Virus record (IMG/VR): IMGVR_UViG_3300044731_000442 | Span: 1-30,440 of that record | Strand: one strand, 5' to 3' | Length of the DNA stretch: 30,440 bases | From: a virus | Part shown: positions 20,249 to 28,373 of the stretch, one piece after another | How the letters are laid out: every line of letters begins with the position of its first letter | Numbering within the stretch: position 1 is the stretch's first letter | Position numbers and translations under genes: made by a program | Notes under the pieces: model-generated | Told to the model about the DNA's origin: nothing | Database searches by the model: none | Seen by the model: only the letters and a program-made list of their open reading frames with translations

Positions 20249-21588
20249 CAATTCATCAAGAACCAAACGCTCACTCAGCAATAAGTACACCACTCATCAT
20301 AGTGGCGTCAAGCACTAATTCAGGAAATGAAGGATTTTCGTATGGAGTAAAAGTAACCGCCAATGGTATTGCTACGGACTTCGTTGTTCAACCAAATCCA
20401 AATGGCTATTTGATTTTTGACTTTCGAGAACCCGCAAAGACTTTCATTCGAAATGTGCCAATGCCATTTGGTATAGCGGATGAAAACATTAGTATCCATT
20501 CTGCTCGATCTCAGTTTTATCCAAACATACTGGAGGCAAGCAATGGTTACTACAAGTATAATGGACTTGTAACATTTAACGTCACAATTAAAGAAGGCTA
20601 TCTTATTGATGGCGTGTTTACATTAGTTGATGATACAGAGGTTCTATCTTCAACGGTGGTTTACAATTTCACGAATTTCGGAATCAACAGCGGCTATAAC
20701 CCACAGCTACTTCCTTTGATTGATCATTCAAATGGTGATCAATCGTATCTTATGAGTGATCGCCTACACTCAACACATCAATTTTACCTAGACGCAGCCT
20801 ATGGCTTGAACCTTGACAACACGGTTTACATACCAACATACGAAACCGATTGGGGAGTGTTTACAATTCGTCAGTACGATGGTACGTCTATTGCGGATAA
20901 CGCAAAGAAAGTGAAGTTGTCAATCCTACCGAACACAGGACCGCCCGTATCATTTACGATAGACATGGCTTATGAGGAGACATTTTCACACCTTGGCCTG
21001 TACCCTGCCAACCTAAACACATCAACGATTGATGGTATTCTTAAACCACAAGATTATCCAAATTGGAAAGCGATTTATTTCCAAATCTTGAATGATGACG
21101 ACGAACAAGTTTCCGTTACATACATCATGTACAATGCACAGCGCGCAAACATGTGTTATGGCGACCAAACAAAAATCCGTTTGGCTTGGGTCGGTCGTCG
21201 TGGTGGTTGGGAGTATTTTAATTTCTGCCAAAACTCTTTCGACGAGTATGTTACCGAGAAAAAGATCGCTTACAGGGTGATTGGAAACTACGGAGACGTG
21301 GCAAGCGGAACCCCTTTCGCGTTCAACACCTTTGACGAATCCGAAATTGTCACCGACATGGCCGTTCAGAAATTCGTGAACGCCTCATCCGATTGGGTGC
21401 AGGATGGAGAACGTGAATTCTTGAAAGGACTATTTTTGTCCAAACAAGTACACTGGGTTCAAGATGATGGCTCACACATCCCCGTGATCGTTCAATCCGA
21501 TGGCTACCAAGTGAAGAAAGTGTACGGAAGCGGCCCATTATTCAAACTTGACATCAAAGTGAAAATAGCACAAGAACAATTCAACTAA
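20239..21588 (+). CDS. Tail structural protein, Dit-like candidate
   Basis: The product has 449 residues, beta-rich, without membrane segments. The N-terminal two thirds are made of Ig-like or beta-sandwich stretches. The C-terminal part (YGDQTKIRLAWVGRRGGWEYFNFCQNSFDEYVTEKKIAYR, about 305-345) resembles the conserved core of distal tail proteins in Bacteroidota phages, where a Gly-Gly-aromatic pattern recurs. It stands before the large tail-tip protein, as Dit usually does. The first two thirds are more AT-rich and use codons unlike the neighbours, which suggests a mosaic gene. Dit is an inference from place and pattern. Confidence 0.55.
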   Translation: MAITIHQEPNAHSAISTPLIIVASSTNSGNEGFSYGVKVTANGIATDFVVQPNPNGYLIFDFREPAKTFIRNVPMPFGIADENISIHSARSQFYPNILEASNGYYKYNGLVTFNVTIKEGYLIDGVFTLVDDTEVLSSTVVYNFTNFGINSGYNPQLLPLIDHSNGDQSYLMSDRLHSTHQFYLDAAYGLNLDNTVYIPTYETDWGVFTIRQYDGTSIADNAKKVKLSILPNTGPPVSFTIDMAYEETFSHLGLYPANLNTSTIDGILKPQDYPNWKAIYFQILNDDDEQVSVTYIMYNAQRANMCYGDQTKIRLAWVGRRGGWEYFNFCQNSFDEYVTEKKIAYRVIGNYGDVASGTPFAFNTFDESEIVTDMAVQKFVNASSDWVQDGEREFLKGLFLSKQVHWVQDDGSHIPVIVQSDGYQVKKVYGSGPLFKLDIKVKIAQEQFN

Positions 21589-21589
21589 A

Positions 21590-24556
21590 ATGGTACTTTT
21601 AACCTGCACACTAGACAACGGCGATAGCTTGGTTCTTGACCTTTACGGAAGCGAAAAGGTGGCTATGAACCTTGCCTTTACCGAACCCGCGAAACTCGAA
21701 ACAAGCGGCAGTTTTTCGCAGGTATTCAGAGTGCCTGGCACCGATCGAAACTTGGAGTTCTTCGGGCTACTGACCAATGCAAATGTGGTGACGGATTTCT
21801 CTTTTCACAAAAAGGTTAAGGCGGTATTGACCGTTGACACCATTCCCGTAAGTGTCGGCCATGTGCAGGTTCTTCGCGCCTATCTTATCCGAGGTACTTA
21901 TTCAGAGATTGAGATAAATTTTTACGCGGAAACACCCGACCTCACACGGGCGATTGGCAGCCTCATGTTTTCGGACGTTGATTGCTCGGACCTTGAACAC
22001 GATATGACCTTTGACAACGTGGTGAATGGTGCCACAAATGGCGAATGGGTCTATTCACTTTGCGATCGTGGTTACAAATTAAGCGAACAGGGCGAAGTCG
22101 GCACACGTCCGATCGTGTCAACCGAAAGTCCGATCTATCCGAGCGAAATGACTTTGATGCTGCAGGAGTATTGGCTCTTTGACAAGATCATTCGTTCTGC
22201 GGGGTTCACGTATGAACTGCCCGACATCCAACCGAAGATGGAGGCGGTTCATGTTCCGTGGCTAAATTCCAAGTGGAACAAGGCCACAACGACACCCGCG
22301 CAATACTTGTTCAGTGCTTACCTATCCTCAAACCTTTCCGTTGGCGCAAATGCCTCGGTTGACGTTACGGGACTTACCGAAACGCTCGACGCGAATGGTG
22401 ATTTGAACGCAACAACTGGCGTTTATACTGCACCTTTCACGGGGTGGTTTACGTTTCGTTTATGGGCAACCAACGACCCAACGGCATCGAGTGGTATTGC
22501 CTCGAATTACAGGCGCATGAGGCTTGTGGATAACGTGACCAACGTCGTGTTATACTCACAGCAAACGTCACCCACCAACGGAACGATCACCCGCAACCTT
22601 CAGTCAAGCGAAGTTACCCTGCTACTGGATGAAGGTCAGCAAGTGATAATGGAGGTTTACAACCAAGCGGCGGGCAGTTTTCTTTCGGGTGGTGATCTTG
22701 CCACAGGAACAGGGTGGGCATTGACCAATACATCGGATGCGCTAGCGGGATTGACGTTTGATTTTTCAAAGAACGCTCCCAACGTGCGGCAGATCGATTT
22801 CATTGTTGACGTGTTGAAGAAGTACAACATGGTGGCCGTGCCTGACCGAAATATTCCAACGAAGATTTTGTTCCAACCTTTCGGTGATTACATCGGAAGC
22901 GGGGCGGTTCAAGATTGGACCGATAAATTGGATCTTAAAAAAGACATTGTAATCAGTCCAACCACCGACTACCAACAAAAGCAACTTACTTTCACCTACA
23001 CCAAGGGCAACGACGCGGCCTCGGAACTATTCAATAAGGAAGGGAAGCGGGTGTATGGCGACTACAAGATCGATGGATTTACGATTGACCCAACGGACCA
23101 CCCCAACGACTTCGCGCAAGGGTCAAACGTGGTTCAACTCACAGCACAATCTACCCCTTGCAACACGGTCAACGGAACGGGCGTGGTGATTGCGAAGTTC
23201 GTGGACGCTGCGGGAGAGTTCAACGATCCCGGACTGCGGTATCTTTACCCATCGGCGTCCACCAACATGATCGCGTTGTACAACGAAGTGACGGGAGCAG
23301 GTGAACTTGTGAATGGCATCAACTGCCCATGCCACTATTCGACAGCGGATGCGAATGTGGATGATGAAGATTTGAACTTTGCACCCGAAACTCCGTTGCA
23401 TTTGATCGTTGCAAACCCGTTCAACAACCTATTCAATCAGTATTACAGGCCATATCTGAACGAACTATATTCGCCGAGCGCACGTCGCATGACCGCGTTC
23501 ATGAACTTGAATATAAACGACATTATTTCGTTCCGATTTAGCGACAAAATTTGGATCATTGATTCATGGTGGAGGCTACTTTCTATCTCGAATTATGAGA
23601 TAGGTCAAAACGAAAGCGTCCAATGCGAGTTCATTAAGTTGATCGATAGCCAAGTGGACTGCGATTTCACCCCGACATCCATCACAACGGGCGGCATCGT
23701 TCAGTTCACCGGGTTGGATGGTGAACCTAGTTTCGGTGATGAAGATTGCTGCGTGCGTTACGGCTATAACTGGAACCCATCAACGTCCAAGTGCTATGCG
23801 TTTGGAGGCGGTACGGGCCGACCCGACAGGCCCAACGGAGTAACGACTGAAATTACGGGCGGTAACATGGGTTTGGCGTTCGATCAAAGTTCACAGGCTG
23901 CGAGGTATTCGCTTGTTATGACGAACCGGTCCGATGTTTCGCCCGATTCTTTGTTCGGCATGTTCGCGGGTTCAAATATCACAATCGAAGATGGCAACCC
24001 GCACGCTCTTATGGTGGGTGAAAGCCTCTTTTTGAAGCGAAATAAAAACGGCGGTGCTGTCCTTGGTAAAAACACACGGGCGGTCCACGGAGGTTTGCAT
24101 CTTGGAGGCGGGTGGATGAATAACGACTATTCCAAACCTGCGGGCCAGTCTCAGTACGGGGTGATCCAATACACGGGTGAAGGTAACTTTGTGAACAATA
24201 CTTCCGCTATTCCAATTTTGATTGAAGGTTATGAGCATTTGAACACCGATGATGACGTGGTGTTGAATTGCGTGCTTAGTGTGTCGGTTATGCAATGGAA
24301 CCCAGCGACAAGTGTTGTCGTTGATACACGCATCGCTCAGTTTGCTTTTGCCGCGTTCAAAGTGGCGGGCGAATCCAAGAAGTCAACTATCCATAAACAA
24401 TTCGATTTTGGAGGGTTGCACGCGCTCGATCTGACCATTGACAACACGACCAACACCGATGAGTTGAGGTTTGCCATAACCATGGGAGGCGGTGGGCATC
24501 CGTACAACAACATGAAGATCGCAGCTACTTTAATCTATACGCAAATCAAACAATGA
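21590..24556 (+). CDS. Large tail-tip/baseplate protein
   Basis: This 988-residue protein is the largest of the genome. The N-terminal 300 residues (LDLYGSEKVAMNLAFTEPAK, then ETSGSFSQVFRVPGTDRNLE) are of a type I know as the main tail-tip protein of Bacteroidota phages, taking the place of Tal. A Ser/Thr-rich beta insert (about 245-385) follows. The next core reaches about 700 and ends in a Cys-containing joint (DEDCCVRYGYNWNPSTSKC, about 716-734). The last 230 residues are Gly-rich (VLGKNTRAVHGGLHLGGG) and look like a trimeric fibre tip. One base separates it from the previous gene, and it overlaps the next by four. It probably contacts the host surface. Confidence 0.68.
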   Translation: MVLLTCTLDNGDSLVLDLYGSEKVAMNLAFTEPAKLETSGSFSQVFRVPGTDRNLEFFGLLTNANVVTDFSFHKKVKAVLTVDTIPVSVGHVQVLRAYLIRGTYSEIEINFYAETPDLTRAIGSLMFSDVDCSDLEHDMTFDNVVNGATNGEWVYSLCDRGYKLSEQGEVGTRPIVSTESPIYPSEMTLMLQEYWLFDKIIRSAGFTYELPDIQPKMEAVHVPWLNSKWNKATTTPAQYLFSAYLSSNLSVGANASVDVTGLTETLDANGDLNATTGVYTAPFTGWFTFRLWATNDPTASSGIASNYRRMRLVDNVTNVVLYSQQTSPTNGTITRNLQSSEVTLLLDEGQQVIMEVYNQAAGSFLSGGDLATGTGWALTNTSDALAGLTFDFSKNAPNVRQIDFIVDVLKKYNMVAVPDRNIPTKILFQPFGDYIGSGAVQDWTDKLDLKKDIVISPTTDYQQKQLTFTYTKGNDAASELFNKEGKRVYGDYKIDGFTIDPTDHPNDFAQGSNVVQLTAQSTPCNTVNGTGVVIAKFVDAAGEFNDPGLRYLYPSASTNMIALYNEVTGAGELVNGINCPCHYSTADANVDDEDLNFAPETPLHLIVANPFNNLFNQYYRPYLNELYSPSARRMTAFMNLNINDIISFRFSDKIWIIDSWWRLLSISNYEIGQNESVQCEFIKLIDSQVDCDFTPTSITTGGIVQFTGLDGEPSFGDEDCCVRYGYNWNPSTSKCYAFGGGTGRPDRPNGVTTEITGGNMGLAFDQSSQAARYSLVMTNRSDVSPDSLFGMFAGSNITIEDGNPHALMVGESLFLKRNKNGGAVLGKNTRAVHGGLHLGGGWMNNDYSKPAGQSQYGVIQYTGEGNFVNNTSAIPILIEGYEHLNTDDDVVLNCVLSVSVMQWNPATSVVVDTRIAQFAFAAFKVAGESKKSTIHKQFDFGGLHALDLTIDNTTNTDELRFAITMGGGGHPYNNMKIAATLIYTQIKQ

Positions 24557-24744
24557 TAGAAGGGTTCGACAAACAAACGATAACACGTTGCCGCAAATTG
24601 GTTGAGGGTGGGCTATTCCCAACGGACGAGTTCAAGGTAAAGCACAATAAGCACATCCCCGCGTGGATGCTGTTTACCTATTGGGCGTGCATGGCTGTAT
24701 GGGTGTGCGCCATTGCATTAATCACATGGAGGTGTTATGGCTAA
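24553..24744 (+). CDS. Small single-pass membrane protein
   Basis: The product has 63 residues, with a soluble basic first half and one membrane segment at about 38-59 rich in Trp, Cys and Ala. It overlaps the genes on both sides (four and eight bases), and the Shine-Dalgarno of the tape-measure gene (GGAGG, 24728-24732) lies in its coding end. A membrane protein between tail-tip and tape measure could help DNA entry or be a tail-tip component. The family is not recognised. Confidence 0.6.
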   Translation: MIEGFDKQTITRCRKLVEGGLFPTDEFKVKHNKHIPAWMLFTYWACMAVWVCAIALITWRCYG

Positions 24745-26524
24745 AGATTTTCAAGTCAAGTTAACGGTTGATACCAACGGGGCGGTCCAAAACATGGATC
24801 AGTTTACTGCTGAAGTTGAGGCGGTCAATAACGCTACGGTCAACCTTAAAAAGGAACTGCGGGCCATTCAGATGGAACTTTCCAACATGGACCCCAACGA
24901 TGCGAAGTTCGATGAGTTGTCAGCCAAAGCGGGTGAACTAAAGGACCGAATCAACGACGCTGCGGAGGCCATCAGTGCGAATGCCGGTAATGCGTTTGAA
25001 AGTTTGGGCAACAACGCTCAAAACCTTGCGAGCCGTTTGATTAATCTCGATTTCGAGGGTGTTGGTCAGTCGGCTCGTGGTATGGCTGCGAGCGTGAAGA
25101 ACATCGACCTCAAAGCGATGACGCAAGAACTCGGTGGGGCTATCAAAGGATTTGCGCAGCTTGGAAAAGCCCTGCTCATGAACCCGATCTTTGCCATCGG
25201 TGCGGCCATTGCTTTGGTGATTGCCAACTTTGAAGAACTCAAAGGGCTTGTGGATGGGGTGTCAAGTTCGCAAAGAGAATCCCTTGCGCTTGCAGAGGAT
25301 AACGCGGCAGCGGCACAACGACAACTCGACCTCATTGGGCAATCGGAAAACATACTTCGACTTCAAGGCAAGAGCGAAAAGGAGATTTTACAACTGAAAA
25401 TGGCCCAAACACAAGCGGCCATTGACGAGCAAAAGATCGTAATTGCGGGCCTTGAATCTATACAGCAGTCACAAATCCAAGCAGCCGAAAGGAACAAAGG
25501 TTTTTTGATGGGCATTTTGCAATTCATCACCGCGCCGCTTCGGATGTTGGCACTCACAATCGATGGCATCGGTCAAAGTCTTGTGAATTTGGGTGTACTT
25601 GAAAAAGGTTTCGGCCTCACGCAAATGATGGATGAAGGTGTGAACTGGCTTGCAAACCAAGTGTTCGATCCTGAGGCTGTGAAGAAAGAAGGTGATGCCA
25701 CCATTCAAGCGGCTAAGGATAAGCTGTTGGCATTGGAGAACCAACTCGCAGGCCATCAGTTGTCGGTGAATAAAATCAATTCAGACGCAGCCAAGGCGCA
25801 AGCGGAAGCCGACAAGATCGCAGCGGAGCAAAAGAGGGTTCGAGATCAACAGGCGGCCAATCAACAACTGACCGACATTAAGGCGCGAAACGATGCAGAA
25901 ATTCAACTTGCAACAGCACGGGGTGATGGGCTTATTCGCGTTGAACAAAACACGCAATCGCAACTCAGTAAAGTGGTTGCAGAGGCAGAGGCACAACGTC
26001 AGGCCGAGCGTGCGCGGAATATCGAGTTTGCCAAACAAAATGCGGCCAATGGATTGAACGCACTCGCCGCTTTGAACGAAGCATTCAGCGGGCAATCAAA
26101 GAAGCAACAGGAGGCAGCGTTTAAGCGACAAAAGGCATTGAACATCGCACAGGCGTTGATTAATACCTATCAGTCAGCGACAGCGGCCTATGCGTCTCAG
26201 ATCATTCCCGGCGATCCATCCTCACCCATTCGCGCAGCCATCGCCGCAGGTATTGCCGTGGCAAGTGGTTTGGCGCAGGTAAAAAAGATCAGTTCAACAA
26301 GATTTGAGGGCGGTGGTTCGTCAGGCGGTGGAGGTGCTTCGGGCGCAGGATCAATAGGTGGCGGCGCCAACACTCAGTCGGGTGTGCCTACGTTCAACCC
26401 TATTGACACGAATTTCTTGGGCAACAGGCCGCCACAAACCGCGCAGGCGTATGTACTTGCGGGACACGTGAGCAATGCTCAGGACGCGAATGAAAAAGTA
26501 AAGAATCTCGCACGACTTGGATAA
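24737..26524 (+). CDS. Tape measure protein
   Basis: The product has 595 residues. A coiled-coil start (DQFTAEVEAVNNATVNLKKE to about 80) is typical for tape measures of Bacteroidota phages. Two hydrophobic stretches at about 146-164 and 257-280 and a long charged helix (about 355-460, rich in Ala, Gln, Lys and Glu) follow. A C-terminal part has many small residues and a Gly-rich segment (about 533-552). By the usual rule of 1.5 angstrom per residue the tail would be near 90 nm. It spans the tail tube and leaves with the DNA. It comes after the tail-tip genes, the reverse of the common order. Confidence 0.85.
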   Translation: MAKDFQVKLTVDTNGAVQNMDQFTAEVEAVNNATVNLKKELRAIQMELSNMDPNDAKFDELSAKAGELKDRINDAAEAISANAGNAFESLGNNAQNLASRLINLDFEGVGQSARGMAASVKNIDLKAMTQELGGAIKGFAQLGKALLMNPIFAIGAAIALVIANFEELKGLVDGVSSSQRESLALAEDNAAAAQRQLDLIGQSENILRLQGKSEKEILQLKMAQTQAAIDEQKIVIAGLESIQQSQIQAAERNKGFLMGILQFITAPLRMLALTIDGIGQSLVNLGVLEKGFGLTQMMDEGVNWLANQVFDPEAVKKEGDATIQAAKDKLLALENQLAGHQLSVNKINSDAAKAQAEADKIAAEQKRVRDQQAANQQLTDIKARNDAEIQLATARGDGLIRVEQNTQSQLSKVVAEAEAQRQAERARNIEFAKQNAANGLNALAALNEAFSGQSKKQQEAAFKRQKALNIAQALINTYQSATAAYASQIIPGDPSSPIRAAIAAGIAVASGLAQVKKISSTRFEGGGSSGGGGASGAGSIGGGANTQSGVPTFNPIDTNFLGNRPPQTAQAYVLAGHVSNAQDANEKVKNLARLG

Positions 26525-26525
26525 C

Positions 26526-26533
26526 TATATTTG
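26526..26533 (+). promoter_or_regulatory. Candidate -7 box TATATTTG before the prohead protease
   Basis: TATATTTG is four bases before the ATG at 26538, immediately after the tape-measure stop. If used, the transcript would start at or near the first codon (leaderless). No TTG at the -33 distance is seen. The same octamer stands before three minus-strand genes. Confidence 0.45.
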
Positions 26534-26537
26534 AACC

Positions 26538-27125
26538 ATGGAAAAGAAAAAGAAAATAATCTTCGACCTCAACGAACTAGAGGATATCGGAGTGTACGCA
26601 ATTTCTATCGTAAAGAACCCCGCGATTGAAGCGGGATTTGTTGCGTTGTCAGCGCATGATGTGAAATTGAAGATTGACGAAGAACGCCGAATGATCTACG
26701 GCCCTGTTCTCATCCCCAACAAAGAGATCATTCGCATTGACGAGAAAGGAGAGGAATATTTTATCGAGTTTCCCGAACCCACTATTCGCAAGGCACAAGA
26801 GCAGTTCTTCAAACAAATGCGCCAACAACAACACACTTACGAGCACCAATTTAGCATCGATGGGTTGACAGTTGTCGAATCTTGGATCAAAGAAGGGCCA
26901 AGCGACAAATCGGTTCAACTTGGGATGGACTACCCCGAAGGCACATGGTTCGTAGGATCGAAGGTTGACAATGCCGACGCATGGGAGCGCGTGAAAAAGG
27001 GCGAAGTAACAGGGTTCAGCATCGAGGGAAAGTTCTCAGAAAAAGATGCGGAGTTGTCACGGGAGAGCCGTATCATTGCAGAAATCGAGCAAATCATAAA
27101 CCACAATAATAATGGCAACCATTAA
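26538..27125 (+). CDS. XkdF-like prohead protease
   Basis: The product has 195 residues of the XkdF type. Features are an N-terminal basic part, a YGPVLIPNKEIIRIDEKGEE strand, EQFFKQMRQQQHTYEH with His103, and VTGFSIEGKF with Ser161. His and Ser are spaced as in prohead proteases, which remove scaffold during capsid maturation. It has the EGTWFVGSKVDNADAWERVK segment typical of XkdF. The gene is far from the scaffold and capsid genes on this map and follows the tape measure. It overlaps the next gene by 14 bases. Confidence 0.82.
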   Translation: MEKKKKIIFDLNELEDIGVYAISIVKNPAIEAGFVALSAHDVKLKIDEERRMIYGPVLIPNKEIIRIDEKGEEYFIEFPEPTIRKAQEQFFKQMRQQQHTYEHQFSIDGLTVVESWIKEGPSDKSVQLGMDYPEGTWFVGSKVDNADAWERVKKGEVTGFSIEGKFSEKDAELSRESRIIAEIEQIINHNNNGNH

Positions 27126-28224
27126 CACCCTTGTCCGCTTAGGACTGCCGCTATCGTTTGAACAGCACGATGGCATCTTTGTAGAATCGAAACGCATTGA
27201 CCCAGTGCTGACCGAGTTCTACGAATACCGAACCAACCCCACGACACGACGCCGTGAAAAAACACTCGTCGAACGCACGCTCATGCCACAAGTGACCATC
27301 CCCACGCGGCCAATCAAAATGATGGCTTTGAACTTTTTGTCGGAGCAAATTTCGGCGTGGAATTACCGCGTTGTTTCCGACAACCACCTCAGAAAAGAAG
27401 GCAGCGTAAAAGTGATCGAAGTCGGTCCGCTTGCCGGCCAAGAAGTACGATTTGATGGCGGCGATATCATCATCGAAAACGGAGTGATGCGCCGCGAATA
27501 CGACAGCCCGTACACCAATGTGGATCGCACAGGGCAGCCCGCGCAGGTCGTTACGCTTCGTGTTCGTGAACGCCACCGCTTTGTGATGCGTCAAGTCAGC
27601 GGCACCAACGTAACCGAGACATTCAAGGATTCGTTCGTAAACACGTCCAAGGTCTTTACCAAGGATCAAATCGAAGCAATGGGATTCTCAGGGCAACTAC
27701 TTGCTGACTACACCTCGCATGAATTTACGTTGACCCGACCAAACGAAGCCACGCACCTATTGAACGTGTCGACCGATTTGGAGCCAATGGGAGAGGGTAT
27801 GTATTGGCCAAATGCGTACTTCAACGGACGCGATGAATCCACTTTCAACTTCCATTCGCTTATTCCGCATTACGCTACGTCAACGCCTGACTTCGTTTAC
27901 CGAATCCGAGCCTACGACACCTCGACAAACGCGGACTATCCCGCACCGAACTATTCAGGTATGGGTAACTACGGCAAGTGCCTCGACATCGCGTTCGAAA
28001 ATGAGGATGTGAAACCCGTTCGCGTGCTATTTGGTGACGTTCAACGAACCGAAATCCACAACGGGGTAGATGAACTTGTTATCACGTTCAAGTCGGGCAC
28101 GTCACGCGCAGCCATTGGCATGGCAATCGAATACAAACCGCTTGATGGTAAGAAGGTTGAAAACGAAATGTACATCAACTGCTTGACAGGAGAGCGTACT
28201 TTGCGTATCTTTGACCTCGGTTAG
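27112..28224 (+). CDS. Unrecognised protein, probably virion
   Basis: The product has 370 residues, soluble, mixed beta-rich, with no catalytic motif or membrane segment. The middle (about 95-170) has beta segments (GQEVRFDGGDIIIENGVMRR, VVTLRVRERHRFVMRQ). The last 130 residues contain an aromatic-rich part (YWPNAYFNGRDESTFNF) and end RTLRIFDLG. It is the last gene of the rightward block before a strong terminator and shares a 14-base overlap with the protease gene. A decoration, minor capsid or tail-associated role is likely from location only. Confidence 0.55.
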   Translation: MATINTLVRLGLPLSFEQHDGIFVESKRIDPVLTEFYEYRTNPTTRRREKTLVERTLMPQVTIPTRPIKMMALNFLSEQISAWNYRVVSDNHLRKEGSVKVIEVGPLAGQEVRFDGGDIIIENGVMRREYDSPYTNVDRTGQPAQVVTLRVRERHRFVMRQVSGTNVTETFKDSFVNTSKVFTKDQIEAMGFSGQLLADYTSHEFTLTRPNEATHLLNVSTDLEPMGEGMYWPNAYFNGRDESTFNFHSLIPHYATSTPDFVYRIRAYDTSTNADYPAPNYSGMGNYGKCLDIAFENEDVKPVRVLFGDVQRTEIHNGVDELVITFKSGTSRAAIGMAIEYKPLDGKKVENEMYINCLTGERTLRIFDLG

Positions 28225-28256
28225 TAAGGTTTAGTTTACGCATAGTGTAAGAAAAG

Positions 28257-28286
28257 AAGGTCGGCCAAACGAGGTTGACCTTTTTT
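28257..28286 (+). terminator. Strong terminator of the rightward late block
   Basis: A 10-bp stem (28257-28266 with 28273-28282, two G-U pairs) has a 6-base loop and six T at 28281-28286. It ends the rightward operon 32 bases after the last gene. Confidence 0.88.
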
Positions 28287-28289
28287 GTT

Positions 28290-28297
28290 TATCTTTG
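28290..28297 (+). promoter_or_regulatory. Candidate -7 box TATCTTTG
   Basis: TATCTTTG fits TAnnTTTG and is followed by GCACC, a context I often associate with Bacteroidota promoters. It lies between two terminators in a gap without genes. No TTG stands at the -33 distance. Confidence 0.45.
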
Positions 28298-28302
28298 CAC
28301 CG

Positions 28303-28372
28303 AAGTGAAATGATTTTAGTTTTTGCATTCAGAACGAAAAATGGCCTCCGAAACGTCGGGGGCTTTTTTTTT
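28303..28372 (+). ncRNA. Possible small RNA between box and terminator
   Basis: If transcription starts from the box at 28290-28297, the product would be about 70 nt and end in the hairpin at 28344-28372. No coding frame in it is convincing; a 32-codon frame from 28310 runs through the terminator. No family is recognised. Confidence 0.3.
28344..28372. terminator. Terminator between late block and TerL, possibly bidirectional
   Basis: GCCTCCGA (28344-28351) and TCGGGGGC (28356-28363) form an 8-bp stem (one G-U) with a 4-base loop, followed by nine T (28364-28372). On the minus strand a short T run (complement of 28337-28341) follows the same stem, so it may also end the TerL transcript. It lies just beside the TerL stop. 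Confidence 0.8.
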
Positions 28373-28373
28373 G

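Noticed and set aside
28183-28213. TTG-N20-TATCTTTG near the end of the 27112 gene
   Set aside because: It matches the promoter pattern but lies in coding sequence (ending RIFDLG) and is followed by a strong terminator within 45 bases and no gene; probably chance.
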